The notes beneath the pieces were generated by a model. The model was not told the origin of the DNA. It ran no database searches and saw only the letters and a program-made list of their open reading frames with translations. Position numbers and translations under genes: made by a program. Source: Akebia trifoliata (Eukaryota; Streptophyta; Magnoliopsida; Ranunculales; Lardizabalaceae). Taken from it: a DNA stretch of 64,000 bases. The stretch is taken from assembly GCA_017979445.1 (NCBI GenBank), contig CM030713.1, positions 24,535,163 through 24,599,162 on the forward strand, read 5' to 3'. Positions within the stretch are counted from its first letter, which is position 1. Each line of letters begins with the position of its first letter. Below, piece after piece: positions 36,119 to 48,830 of the stretch.

Positions 36119-36495
36119 CCCACTATCATAGGGCACATATGTCATCCCATCCACAAGTACAAGGTATATTTGAATAAATCCCAAGGGGTGGACATGATGA
36201 GTTATTTCTAATGTCAAATTCCTTGTTGACGTAAAATATTATAGAACACTCACATCATGGGGCACATATGTCATCCCATCCATAAGTACAAGGTATATTT
36301 GAATAAATCCCAAGGGGTGGACATGATGAGTTATTTCTAATGTCAAATTCCTTGTTGATGTAAAATATTATAGAACACTCACATCATGGGGCACATATGT
36401 CATCTCATCAACAAGTACAAGGTGTATTTAAATAAATCTCAAGGGGTGGACATAATGAGTTATTTCTAATGTTAAATTCCTTCTTGATGTAAAAT
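36119..36495 (+). repeat. 129-bp tandem repeat, about 2.9 copies
   Basis: GGGCACATATGTCATC recurs at 36131, 36260 and 36389 with 129-bp spacing. The first two copies are nearly identical; the third carries more changes. No coding content. Confidence 0.92.
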
Positions 36496-36499
36496 ATTG

Positions 36500-39400
36500 T
36501 ATGCTAAACATGGATCTTGCCAAAGAAATACAAGTTGTTTGTTACAGTGCTATGTCATTCACAGGTATTATTTATTCTTATCAATAAATAAAACTATCAA
36601 ATAAAAGTACAAAAATTCATATTTTGAGGAACAAAAGAAAATATTGATATTGAACAAAAATTCTTATTTAAATATTTGTAACATGTAATTTTGGACTTCT
36701 AGCACAAAAACATATTATTTGTCCATTTGATCTTTAAACTCTTTTGGGATATCTACTTTAAAATATTTTTTTATGCAATCAAATATATGATTAATAAATT
36801 TTCTTCATCATTTGAAAGGACCTTAGGAAGAGAAATTATATTACATAATAGTCGTGGGGCTCATTTAGACTTTGTCCAAAATCTTGCTGAAGTCTACCAT
36901 GTTTGGTGCGGATTATCAATAAAAAATAAAGGAGAATAAAATAAATAAAAACATTGGCAAGTAAGTGTTGATCTACAGAGACATTGTTGATCCAACAATT
37001 TTTGACCTTGATCATAGTTCAAAATCTTAAAGAAAATTGAAATAAAAATAATCTAAGATAAACAAGCATAGGAATCACAATGTAAAGAGCTAGATCAGTC
37101 AAATCCATCAAAACAATTCATCTTATTCATTTATTTGTTTACTTATTATCTTGATCCAATCATCAAAGCTAATGTTATTGGATTGGAAGGTGAAAGTTGT
37201 TAATCTAAATACTATGATGATATTTAATAAGACGAAATCAAAAAGTTAAATATCAAATCTCTAACAGAATATAGTTTAACTTGAACTTATCTAAGATTAA
37301 ACTATCAAAATCATGATAATAAATATTATATCTAATAATCACTATTTAATAAATTGGTATCAAAATATAGAATTGAAGAATGATTATAAACAAATAAAAT
37401 TATCTAAGATAATCTTGCTTAGACTTTATCGACCTCTCTAACAGAGGTATAGCAACAAATCATAACAGAATAATAAAAATTAAACATAAAAGAGATTAGG
37501 AAGAAAGTGATGCTCCTTTTATTAATCTTGGCTTGAAATTGGTAGAATACTCATTTTGTTTACAAAACTTAAATAAAAAGTAGACTATAACAAATCTGAA
37601 AAAGAAAAAAGATAATAAGAGAAGATGATCTTAAGCACTTGTCTGGTCTCTTATTTATAGGGGATAGATTAGGATTTCTTTAAAATTCGGAACACTTTCA
37701 TATTTTACAAGGACTCTGAACCTTAACTTATTACATTATAAATCACACCGCCTCAATATTGCACGGATCTAGAGATAAAGTTTAGTGACATTAACGAGCC
37801 GCCTAAGGTGTTCACCTCACCGTAGTGCTTGTGAGTCTGTTGACTTTGGTCTTCAGTCCATGGTCTTGTCTTAGGTCTTGAATCATAATATATGTCTTTT
37901 AATTGTCTTAGTTCATCATTTTGAATCTTGTGACTTTGACTTATAAAAAATAAATAACCATAATTAGTCCAAAAATTTATAAATAATTAAAAAACAATAA
38001 TAAACATAGACTATTAACGTATTATGGTTATTTAGGGGATTTTATATATTATTCTACCTTAAAGTCTCTGCAAATAGGGCCCTAGAAACAACTTCTAGGC
38101 CCTGATCATACTACTTTACATATGGGTTTAAAGTTGCAAAGATAAATGGCATTACATGACAATTTTTACTATCACGTTGTTAGATGCAAATACAATTTGG
38201 CCATCTACTCACAGTTACCATTTCAAATGAGAAAACAAGTGAAAGTTAATGACTGATCTGGAGTGATTAATTTATTTAATTGTATGAAATTAAAATTTTC
38301 AACTTGGGAATCAATTATGCTTTAAGTGACTATGTGCCTTGTTTTTACTGACATTGAGCTAGTAAATGGTAGCCATCATTAAACATATATTTAATCATTC
38401 AAATACCATGTTCCTCCACAAACTAACATCCCAAATCCCTCAGTTTTTTTATTTTACTAGACATTTTGTCTGACTTGTGGTCGCCAACCATAACTGTTAG
38501 TTCCATATGTATTAGCATTTTTTCCATGTTGTCAAACTTGACTTTGAAAATACAGATCCAATGCAATCAAAATTTGAATTTCTTATTTTCCTTATTTTCT
38601 TTTCTTTAAACAAAGAACACAAATGCTTTTGTTTCATTATTATTCCTTCTTGACATGATCCCACCATGTGTGCACCAACACCCGGCAGATAATGATCGCT
38701 ATGTGAAGAATTGTTGAAATGGTAAATCACCCAAAGAGACAAGATGGTGGTTTCAAGACAACAAAGTGGAATACAACATGATTAATAACAAATGCATCTT
38801 CTAGTGGAGTTGGTCAACAAGATAGTTATATTGCTACCTCTTTTTAAAGGAATAAAGGAGGAAAGAAATGCATTCCAGTGCCATCCAGCAAAGTCGGGTT
38901 TGGAGTATGTGATGTAATGAGCTTCAGTAAATTTGCATGCTTGGTATTTGTGAAAGAAGAGTATTTTATTTTTTAGAAAATATGTAATGACCAAACAAGT
39001 TGGTTGGTGCCTATGGGTAGATTGGGTAAAGATAATTTGTGCATTTTAAATTTATGTAAAATCACATAACTAGAAATGACTAGTTATGAGGTTCTCATAA
39101 AAATCTGTATAATATATCTTGGAACAACATAATTCAGAGAACTTTACTACATACTTTGGTTGAACATTTTATTTCATTTATTTTAAAGATATGAATCTAT
39201 CTTCTAACAAAGATAGAATATATGATAGATAAAATATGCTAACCCCAATAAATTGGATAAAGTGTAGACAGACGTGATGATTTTAATTTAAAAGGTGGTG
39301 TGATATTATAAGATATATATAGATGGTGATAGTTATGATTTTGTTCGACAAAGGTATTGTGATATATGAGTAAAAATTGATATGATTGGTGATACTAAAG

Positions 39401-40978
39401 TATATTGAAAAGGAAATACTTCAAATATAATTCTGACAAAGAAAGACAACAACCATAAAATTAGATGGGTGATACTAAAATAAATTGAAAAAATGTTCAG
39501 GAAAACAAGAAAGTTAAACTAGAAAATCTATATCATTGTTTAGTTCTAATGGATTGATATGAGCTTCCATTGGAAGATCAACATCTCAGTGGGTACATAT
39601 GGTGCATCTAGAATAACATCTCTGCATCACTTCGTTGCTTTTCCTTAGAATATGAATTCACATATTTTCTTATAATCTAAACTAAGAATGTAGTATTTGA
39701 AGCAATACATCCCTACAAAATAACAAATATTTTATAATATAATAAGATAAAATATACAATAAAAATCAAACTAGAACATTATGTCACACCTAATTAAATT
39801 GATGAAATCCAATAGAAGAAGTATCATAATCATTTTGTTGTAGGTAAAAGAGTTGTTCATCAATTGCATAGTAATCACAAGGCTTTCCTGGACAATTTAT
39901 GTTCCGTAATTATATTAAATAAAGAACATTGAAAAGCAGAAAATATAACAAAGAAATTTTAAAGTATACCTAATTCAAACTATTAGTTTGATTGTCAAAT
40001 ACAATTGTCTAATATGGCCTAATACTAAACATAAAAGAACCTTGACCTAAATGGTTTAGTTGAGTATGGTTAAGCAAATTTGTCATATAACCTTACAAAT
40101 TTAGAAGAAAAAAAATATAAATTATGACTTTAATGATTAGAATGTCAAAATCTAATTCAAAATAACCAAATTCAAAAAAATTTAGATTTTACATGGTGGG
40201 AAAGATATGTGCTAAAATATCAACCGGTTTAGATCACCTAAATCATTAAACATTTCATTTATTAAGATGAAGAAAATAAAGAAATAATTTTAGAAAAATA
40301 AAATAATAAAATTATATTGACACTTCTTTGTGGATGTTCCGTTTCTTATGAGTTCGTGGATCAACATCAAGAAAAACATAGTGAGAATCTTACCAATCTA
40401 AAATTATAATTATTTAATATAATTATATTTTTAATAACGAAAATTCATGCATTACCTTCATAAAAAGGAAAAACCAAAAGATTAATGTCTTGCCTACTTC
40501 CATATCTTGTCTACTTTGATGTTGGACAGTCATGTTTTATTTTTTCTCTCAAGTTTGCTTCCTTTGTGGTTTTTTTCCAAAAAAAATTTCATTCTACTAG
40601 GCCACCCTTTATTTTTAACAATTGGAGGATCATGAATTAAAATTCATTTTTGGAACTATGAACTATGAACTTCGATCGCTTTAGTTGTATCATCATTTTT
40701 TCCTCTCATACCTTCAAGAGATGTTCTTTTCAACGTATTTTCTACTTCCTTTAATGTCTTCTATAACCAATGTTTTGTCATTTTCTACACATCTACTGAT
40801 AACGTGCCCTTGGATGCAATGTCCATTATTTGATGGCAAAGGTTATTATGTCTTGAAGATAAATGCTTTTGGCAATCCACTTATATTTGTTCCCTTTCTT
40901 CCTTTATAACAAGTCCACATTTTGCATTTCTTGTTTACCTTTTTAAGATATATAGTAGAGGAGTTTTGACAACATTAA
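36500..40978. other. 4.5 kb of AT-rich DNA without a recognisable gene
   Basis: Very AT-rich, with many short frames that match nothing I know. The stretch 36940-38060 could be worn-out retroelement DNA, but no LTR ends or domains could be identified. Confidence 0.5.
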
Positions 40979-42210
40979 TTATACCTTATGCCTTCGAAAT
41001 GTGGCTGCATAAGATGCATGTATACTTAAAATTCTGACAAGTACACTTGGCACTTGAATCATTAGAAGAAAGTTTGATATTGCCTTATTATGAAGCTGGC
41101 ACTTAAAAATGGACGTGGTCTCATAATTTTCAACATTTTCAGACTTGAATTGAAGGCTTAAAAACAACTCATCTTGAAAATTTTCAAACCCAAACTTTGG
41201 GTAAGTCTTCTTTGCATCTTCTTCTATCTGCATGGATACCTTAAGGCATGAAAATACATAATTTCCATGAAAATCAACTCTAAGCTCTTTTTCATGTCGA
41301 TGCACATGTGCTTTATCAATTGCCATCAGAAACTCTTGAAATGTCATATCTCTTTCCAAGAAATCTTTAAAAAACTTATTTATACTCTCGTTTTATTGTG
41401 TTGTTGTCATGTCAGCACAAAATATATCTTTCGAGTAAATTAATACAAATTGTTGACGCTTAGCATAAAGCTTTTCTATCTAACCATTTTCACCCAAATT
41501 ATGTCTTGCAAGTAAACTTTCCCAACTTGCTTCAAACTTTTCAATAGTCTTATTATTGTAGATGCAGTGAATGAGCAATTTTGCCTGTAAAATTGTCCCA
41601 AATGCTTGTGGGCATCTTGAAAAATGTGTCATAAACAATAGCGTTGATGAGTATTCGGAAAAACTTGTGCAATCGCTCCTGACATGGTTGAATCTTGATT
41701 AGTGAGAATGATTTTTAGATGTTTTCCCTTCGTTGTCCTCATCCATGTTTCTAATACCCATATATACGAAGTTTCTGTTTCATTCAAAATTATCATAGCC
41801 CCAAAATAAGTGGTTTGCAAATGATGATTTACTTCGACAATTGGAACAAATGTCATCTTGTACTTATTTGTTTCATATATTGCATCAAAACAAACAACAT
41901 CTCCAAAATAATTATAATCCATCATTGATATTGCATAGTCTAGAAGAAACTTGTCGATTGCAATTTGAATCAAGTTGGATTGCATAAAACAAATTAGGAT
42001 TTGTAACTTGCATTTCATTGAAGCAATATAAGATACCTCGTGGATCTTCCTTCTTAAAATCCATTCTTCTTACAGAGAGCATGTGATTCCATACATCTCA
42101 ATCAATAAATCCAAAATATCTACTTTCACCAACTTCTTCAAATAAGTAGTTCATTAAGAGATTTGATCTAATGCTCGCTTTATTCATATTTTGAATCAAA
42201 TCCCCTTGAC
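40979..42210 (-). pseudogene. FAR1/MULE-like transposase-derived gene, 3' part
   Basis: On the minus strand, 42018-41629 gives DYAISMMDYNYFGDVVCFDA, IYETNKYKMTFVPIVEVNHH and IILTNQDSTMSGAIAQVFPN, the MULE-type DDE core of FAR1/FHY3-family proteins (YFGDVV-FDTTYRTNKY, TDQD). Here the first catalytic Asp is present, but the usual TDQD reads TNQD. 41359-40979 continues with a helical segment (EFLMAIDKAHVHRHEKELRVD) typical of the part before the SWIM zinc finger. Stops and frame changes between blocks show it is broken. Its 5' part lies at 49987-50600 beyond the CACTA insertion. FAR1-like proteins can be transposases or domesticated transcription factors; which this was cannot be told. Confidence 0.85.
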
Positions 42211-42213
42211 TTC
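42211..42213 (+). repeat. Left 3-bp target duplication (TTC) of the CACTA element
   Basis: TTC here and at 49987-49989 flank the CACTA ends. Three-base duplications are characteristic of En/Spm transposons. Confidence 0.85.
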
Positions 42214-43351
42214 CACTATGTGAAAAAAGCCCATATTTGACGGTCTTAGCCCGTCAAATATGCCTGTCAAATATTTTCCTGTAGAATTTTTTTTTTACTA
42301 CCCTAGACTATCAAATTATTAGAGAATAAACTTCAAAAAAAAAAAAAATCCATAGAGTATGGCTGTCGAATTTGGAGGTTTAACAAATAATAACACGGTC
42401 CTCTAATTCACTAATCACAATAAACGAAATAATAATAAAAAAAATCAGAAAAAAAAAAATTAAAAAAAAAATCATAAAACAAGCTCCAAATTAAGTTAAA
42501 CAACTCAAAATTCATATTATATATTGAAATTCCATTATTAAACAAGTTCTAATATAAGCAATTGGGCACTAACAAATGAAATTGAGTCACATAATTGCTT
42601 AGAAATAAAACACAATAAAAAACAAATGGTTGTGATGCATTTCATCTGTTCTGGCTCTCTCCGCTCTATCGTGTCCTTTTATTTTTCTCAAGGTTTGGAT
42701 TTCTCTTACATTGTCACTGTTTCCTAGATCAGATACTCCTTATTGGTTCGATTTTGAGATGGTTGAAGACTTCACCGTCGTGTCAAAAGTTTCTTATGTA
42801 ATGTATGCTCAAAATTTCGAGCTCAAATATCATGCCACGTGGAATCAATCACCATATATAAACCACTAATACCATCAAACAACGAAAGAGAGTTCCACAT
42901 TCTCCCATGCCTCATGAACACAGAACATGATTACTAAGATATCACTTCATACCATCAATATCAAAAGTTCATCAATAAAAGTATGACGTTTTTCTGATTT
43001 CAATGCCGGAGTCAAAACAATAAGCAGAAGAAGAAATCAATGATTATACCGAAGATGGAATACAGACAAACCATGTTGTGTAGTTAATTAAAAAGATCGA
43101 ATAATAATAAATTCAAACACACTCAATTGACGTGGAATGTGCACAGAACCATAGTGCTTGAGTCACGTATTATGCCCATCCTATAATGCTTGAGTCACCT
43201 AGGGATAGATGGGGCTTGAACTTAAGTTGTGTTTTTTTTTTTCACTTATTTCTCTTCCCATCTGGGTTTTGTGACTAATGGAGAAGGTTGTTTACTGTAT
43301 AGCAGTTATGAAAATGCATATAAACAGATTAAAGGGCATCAAGACAAATAC

Positions 43352-43466
43352 CTCAAGAGTGGATGTGAGGCCAACTCTAATATCTCCACAATACTCTTGG
43401 TCCTTGACCACATTGTAAGGAGTTGGTGGCAAATTTCCCTCCATAAACAGTGAATCAAGAGAAATG
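43352..43466 (-). pseudogene. Captured exon of a plant C2-domain protein
   Basis: After the acceptor TTTTTACAG it reads 38 codons without a stop, ISLDSLFMEGNLPPTPYNVV then KDQEYCGDIRVGLTSTLE, ending at donor GTATTT. This matches the C-terminal part of small plant calcium-dependent lipid-binding C2 proteins (pattern PLEPVF-EG-PPTAYNVVKDEEY-GEI-V-L-F). Retained splice sites show capture at the DNA level rather than from mRNA. No other exon of this gene was found, so it cannot make a C2 domain. Confidence 0.8.
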
Positions 43467-44093
43467 CTGTAAAAATCATAAAATAAAAATTTGAATAACT
43501 TCACTTCAAGTATGATGATAATACATAAAAGGGTAACAATTTGAATAACTTCACATTAAGTCTGAAGAGTGGTTTTGATCCTCCATTTGTGGTATTACCA
43601 CATAAAGACTTCTCACCAAGTTGGCACCTATTCCAACAAAATTTTGGATATTGAACTATAAACACAAGTACAAATATCGATCAAGCATGCTACACTTCAC
43701 AAAATTACATCCCTAAAATTTACTTTTTAATAGACCAATCGTAGCTACAGCCCCTTGATCGTAGTAAAAAAAAAATGGTGGCAATTTTTTTTAAAGTCGG
43801 ATTTTAAAAAATTCATTTTTTAGGGAAAAACAAGTGAAAAACAATAAAACAAGTGTACTTCTAGCAATAAAACAAGTGAAAAACACATTAAAAAAAATAC
43901 ATTTTTTGTGGCTTGTGGTTAGTTTTTGTAGCCTTATGGTTGTTAGTGATTTGGCTCATTACTCCAACTTGGTGACAATTCCCTTGAACTGAGAGGAAAA
44001 CATTGATCTTTAGCTAAAATTTATGAAAGAGATGAAAAGGGGATCTGTAAAATAAAGGCATTAAAAAGAAAAAGAAAAACTTTTGGTTTGCAC

Positions 44094-45413
44094 CTCTTTT
44101 GCAGTGACCCCAAAATGATCTAGCAACATTCTTACTCCACTTCCTTTCGAAGTCCCAGAAGGGACAATTTCAAGTATATCTGGCATAGCTTGGACAACGC
44201 CCGCATGCCCTTTTGTTGCCTCTGACTAATATGGTCGTAATGTAGTAGTTACCTCCTTAGTTATGCCAAAAAAATAGAAGTTTTTGCAAATCCAAATAAT
44301 TTGTGTTATCATGAGAATAGATTAGCCAAGTAACCACCACAATAGGAGATCATAGTAATTGGGCGTGTGCCCATCAAGTGAGGCCAACTGGCTGGGCATA
44401 CATTGGCATTTTGCCCAATCTTATCTACTATAAAATATTTCTTAAAAATACTTTTATGACGTAATCAAAAGAATAAAACAGCCAAACAACAACAATATAA
44501 GATTGTATTGATTGGCTATTTGCACATGCGCCCAATGAGATCAACTGGCAGGGTCAACATTGGCATTTTCGAAATATATTGTAACTCTTGCGCAAGAAAA
44601 CTCTAAGTTGATAAGACGTGTAGAGTGTTGTTCCCACTTCCTAGGTTTAAACCCCATCAGGAGAATGGAAAATCAAACACACAGAAGCATCCAAATATAT
44701 GAAAAATTTTAAGAAATTAAAGCATTCAAATAACACATAAAAAGAGAGAAAAAAAAAAAATTGGTGGGTACATCAATGCTTGCACTCCCAAATTATAATA
44801 AATGCACTAGAAATTAAAAAATCAATGCTTGCACTCCCAAATTTTTTGAATACAAATAAATGCATTAAAAATTAAAATATCCATGCTTGGACTCCCAAAT
44901 GATCTCAATCAAAAACAAACCAAGAACTTGGTACATGCATGGTCACTTGCAATCCCGGAAGTTTATCATGGAACCATCCATTTAAGTGACAAGCTCAACT
45001 CTAAAATTTTCATCATTATTACTTTAATAGCTTTTGCATTTTCTAGATTTACTTATTTACAAAACATATAGATTAGAGATAAAAGTTACACAATTTTTTT
45101 CATGACTTTGGTGTTAAATTACGGTTAGGTCGATATAATGTCTACTTTGCACAATAACATACCGGTATGTCAGCAGCAGCTAAGAGGTGCTCAATCGAAG
45201 GTATGACTTCTGCTTGCAGAAAACTCCCAAATCCCAATATCAAACAAACTTCAAATATTGAGGAATAAATAATCCAAGAGTGCAGCTAGGTACCTTTGGC
45301 TCGTGATATACAAAATAAAGTGAGTCAACCAATAGGTGGTCTATTAGTGTTAAGCACCGGTCCTGGCTAAATGCAATGAGAAGAACCTTGTGTTCCTAAG
45401 AGTACATAAATGC
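44094..45413 (-). pseudogene. Captured three-exon fragment of a Cof-type HAD-superfamily phosphatase
   Basis: Exon 45413-45294 encodes 40 codons ending LLVDSLYFVYHEPK, with AFMYS then a stop where relatives have Leu. Exon 45213-45163 continues AEVIPSIEHLLAAADIP. Exon about 44290-44094 gives TTTLRPY, stop (Trp in relatives), SEATKGHAGVVQAMPDILEI and VPSGTSKGSGVRMLLDHFG, ending at donor GTGCAA. GTSKG with the Lys is the substrate-lysine motif of Cof-type HAD hydrolases. The exon with the final Asp motif (GDGEND in relatives) is absent. The middle exon's acceptor appears mutated (TGCAA where TGCAG is expected). Introns are retained, so capture was from genomic DNA. Two in-frame stops make it non-coding. 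Confidence 0.85.
44770..44905 (+). repeat. Short tandem repeat, three copies
   Basis: ATGCTTGCACTCCCAAAT-type units start near 44777, 44825 and 44882, about 50-57 bp apart, inside the captured HAD intron. Confidence 0.7.
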
Positions 45414-45517
45414 CTGCAAATCAAAATATAGGATTATGTCAATGACCGGAGTCAATCTCTCATGCAATTTCAATATATGAATCCAAAATAAACACCACCA
45501 TTGGTCATATTGCTAAC

Positions 45518-47535
45518 TGTAGACACCCCAATTTGAACGGGCCACTACTCGAAAAGGCCCAAAAATACAGATTTTCCAAATAAATGGGCCAACGGGCCTT
45601 AAGGGCCCAAGTCATTGAAAAGTGACATTTTGACCAAACTGAGGCCCCTAAGACCTCTCAATGGTTTAGGAGGCCCACCAAAAGGACTCGGCCAACCTTA
45701 CGCTTTCCCAATATTCACCGCTCCGCTTCCAAAAATTAAAAATGCCAAATTTTCGATAAATTTCACCAACGGGCCTAAAAAGCCTGATTCGCCAACACGT
45801 GGCATTTTTTATCAAACTAATGATTGCAAAAATCTAAAAAAAATTAAAAAATTAAAAATGTGAGACTTGGGATGCCTACCCCTCCTCTACTACCACCGCT
45901 CCGCCTCCGAATCCGCAAAAAACCATAGGCCCACCTAAGGCCCATGAGCCCTCAACACTTTCCTAAATCGATTTCTCATCTTACCCTTAGCCTAAAATCA
46001 ATCCCACATCACCTAAAATCTAAAACCAACCTATACCCTCAAAATCCATTCCAAAATAACCCTCAACCAAACCCTAAAACCCAAAACCATTTCTAAAACC
46101 CAAGCCCAACACTACAAAGCCCACAAATCATTAACCATATCCAATTCATTATCCAACCCACAACCCTAACCCATAAACCACAATCCACATCAACCAATCA
46201 CTCTTTTATCATCAAAAGATGACACATGTCATCACCCCATCTCACCTCCCTCACCCAACTACCTACCCTATTAATTTGCTTTAAATCCCATCTACCCACA
46301 CATCAACCCATCACCTTTTCTCTCAAATCAAACACATCTACCCACACCCCTAACCTATACCTCCCCTAATCTACCCTCATCATTCCCTACAAAACCCACA
46401 TCTATAACATAAACCTACACCATCCTCTCAAGTCAAACACTCAACCTCTCCCATCAACCTATCTCAACCCTTCATTTCCACCCACTTTAACACATGGCAT
46501 CATCTCCCTCACCCTCCCAAAATATCATCAACTACCTCTTTAAATCCTCCATTCTCTTAAATCAAATATCATTTAATCTCAACCACCAACTTAAACTCAC
46601 CTCACCAAACACTCCACCCAAATGGGTTGGGTAGGATCCAAACCATTTGGGTCAAAACTCACCCATTTAACCCCCCTTCCTTAAATACCCTCCAATCTCC
46701 TCTAAATTACACCCATTTCTCTCTCAAACTCATAACCATTCTACCATTTTTCTTCACTTCACCCCATTATATCCCTAAAATAACTCTTCAACATCTATAA
46801 ATACCCTCCTCCTCTTCCCAAAAATGGCCCCCAACTTTCACTACAAAATTATCTCCAACTCTCACTACTAACAACCATCACCAATCCTCCTCAAGTCTCA
46901 TATACAAAAAAAAAAATATTATACTCCACTCATCTCTCTCATCATTTCTTCTCTACTCCTTCAACCATACAAGAATTGTATTTTCATAAAATACTAAGGA
47001 CTCAAGAAGAAGAAAAGAAGAAAGAAGATACAAGGTGGGTTCAAGGCAATCCCCCCCCCCTCTCTCTTCTACACCCTCTCCTCCTCCCTTTTCTATCACC
47101 ATCTCCCCTTCATTTTATTTTTTAGGATGAATGGACCCCAAGGCTAAAGGTCTATAAGGGTCATTTCCATCAATGGAATGACCCTATGATCAAGCCGAAA
47201 ATGAACCCCTATCTAGGGTACAAATGCACAACACGTGGCACATCGTTTTTCGTATTTTTTTTAATCAAAATAATCGAGTTGAGTTGAGGTTACCACTATC
47301 TAGTGGGGAGAAAATGGTGCCTAACACCTTCCCTTTTCTCCAATCGAGCCGCTTACCCGAATCTCAAGGGTTGATTCATCTTTATCCATCGAGAGTCACC
47401 AAATACCAAAAATGTCACATTTTCTAAAAAAAATGCACATCGGGTGACCATTCACACCCACTTACAAAAATGAATGGTGGCGACTCCAAACCATTGTAGA
47501 TGTGGTCATCGTAATGGCGAAATCACGTGTCTACA
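45518..47535 (+). mobile_element. Solo LTR, Gypsy type, 2,018 bp, nested in the CACTA element
   Basis: It begins TGTAGACACCCC and ends GTGTCTACA, so the terminal nine bases are perfectly inverted. Perfect 5-bp duplications CTAAC flank it (45513-45517 and 47536-47540). No internal retroelement sequence or second LTR is attached, so it arose by LTR-LTR recombination. The plus strand is poor in G and rich in CCAAC/CCTCA runs (about 45880-46900). TATA-like ATAAATACCC occurs near 46796-46805 and a C10 run follows at about 47050. The block GGCGACTCCAAACC near the 3' end is typical of this plant LTR group. Confidence 0.93.
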
Positions 47536-47685
47536 CTAACCATAGTGCTTACATACAATACACATAAATTTAAATAGAAGATTATGCAACAAAGAAACAA
47601 TACTATGAGATTAAACAAATCTTAAAAATGTTTTAATGTGAATATATTTCTTTTCTCATTTTTATTTTACGTAACAAACTACTAA

Positions 47686-47719
<34 letters not shown>

Positions 47720-47736
47720 CGTGTGTGTGTGTGTGC
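47686..47736 (+). repeat. Compound (TA)n(TG)n microsatellite in the CACTA element
   Basis: About 13 TA units lead into GTGTGCGTGTGTGTGTGTGTG. The short Cys/Val ORF across it is an artefact of the repeat. Confidence 0.85.
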
Positions 47737-48335
47737 ACGTCTATGCTTCTCAAAGGCATCATGTATCCAAGTGCATGTGCTGCAAGATCTCCACAAACTA
47801 TTAAATACATGTTCGATGGGGTCAGATTTCTCCTAGTGGAGGAAAATGATACAGAACCATATTGTCACTTTAAGTTAAAGCAATATTTGGGTTAAAGAAT
47901 ACAAATGCAACAACTTGGAAATCTTGTCTATAGAGAGAGAGAGACGTGGAATGTACGTTTCTGAATTTCACATCATTGGCTTGCAAGGATAGCTCTAAAT
48001 TTAAAGGAAAGATTTCATACCACTCCCACAAGCATTTAAGAAATGCAAATCATTTGAGCACTGCAAAGAATAATTCCCTTGCATCCAATTGAAAAAGAAG
48101 ATTATAGAGAATATTGAAGTTTCTCCTGTTGTCTTTCATGCCCAAACAAGCAGTGAATATTGAAGTTTCTCAAGCATATAAATGATAGTCAAATAGGTGC
48201 CTGTGTTTTGGGGTTCAATTGTTAGACTAGTGTAGCATGATCTTTGCATAATATTATATATGTGTCTGTGCATGTCTACACCATCGAATCTTAAAGTGTA
48301 GAAAAAATAAGGGAAATGGAAGTGAAGAGCAAAAC

Positions 48336-48521
48336 CTCCAGTATAAGAAGGCAAGGTGGTCACTTGGTTCATCATGTCCTTGAAAATCATTTCAGATGGT
48401 TCAACAACCACGACTCCTGAATTCAACCTCTCAGAATGCTTCAAATTAGTACAGAACTTCCTACATTTAAAGAGATCCTCAATACTCTTCACCACAATAG
48501 TGTCCGCCTCGAGATATACAA
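48336..48521 (-). pseudogene. Captured exon of a GT8 glucuronosyltransferase (IPUT1/PGSIP6-like)
   Basis: After acceptor TGTGTAG the frame reads VVYLEADTIVVKSIEDLFKC, then KHSERLNSGVVVVEPSE and MMNQVTTLPSYTGG, ending at GGAG-GTTTTG. Plant GUX/PGSIP-type GT8 proteins have VYLDADT-VV-IEDLF, NSGV-VVEPS and SYTGGDQGFLN in the same order; the sphingolipid glucuronosyltransferase IPUT1 is the closest pattern I recall. The DAD metal-binding motif reads EAD here, so the catalytic first Asp is lost. The following exon (DQGFLN) is absent and the frame runs into intron. There is no in-frame stop in the 186-bp exon itself. Confidence 0.85.
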
Positions 48522-48639
48522 CTACACAAAACAATTTATTTCAAATATAATAAACGTGACCAAATGAGAAATCAACCCAAACCACTATAGGATTAAGTAC
48601 TGATTATCAAGACTAGTCACATAGCATCAAAATTGTGAA

Positions 48640-48830
48640 GCTCAGTCCAAGTATGGTGGTCCATTGTAGATGTAAGGAATTAGGTTGACGCATCTCCTGA
48701 TATCTTCATTAAACCCATCTATATCTTTCCACATGCCATGATTTGGTCTTAGTTGGTTGAAAGTCTCAAATGCACTTCATATTTTACTAAGGTTGGCACA
48801 CGTACATTCTCAAATGATACTTCTGCAACA
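48640..48830 (-). other. Unidentified coding-like segment in the CACTA element
   Basis: On the minus strand a short frame reads DIRRCVNLIPYIYNGPPYLD before a stop near 48645. It looks like real protein sequence and may be a fourth captured fragment, but I do not recognise the family. Confidence 0.3.

Noticed and set aside
35549..45517. A single LTR retrotransposon bounded by the LTRs at 35548 and 45518
   Set aside because: The two LTRs are in opposite orientation and of different age, and the region between holds FAR1 and CACTA sequence, not gag-pol.
47713..47895. Plus-strand 60-codon ORF starting MCACVCVC
   Set aside because: Its start is a TG microsatellite and the rest matches nothing I know.
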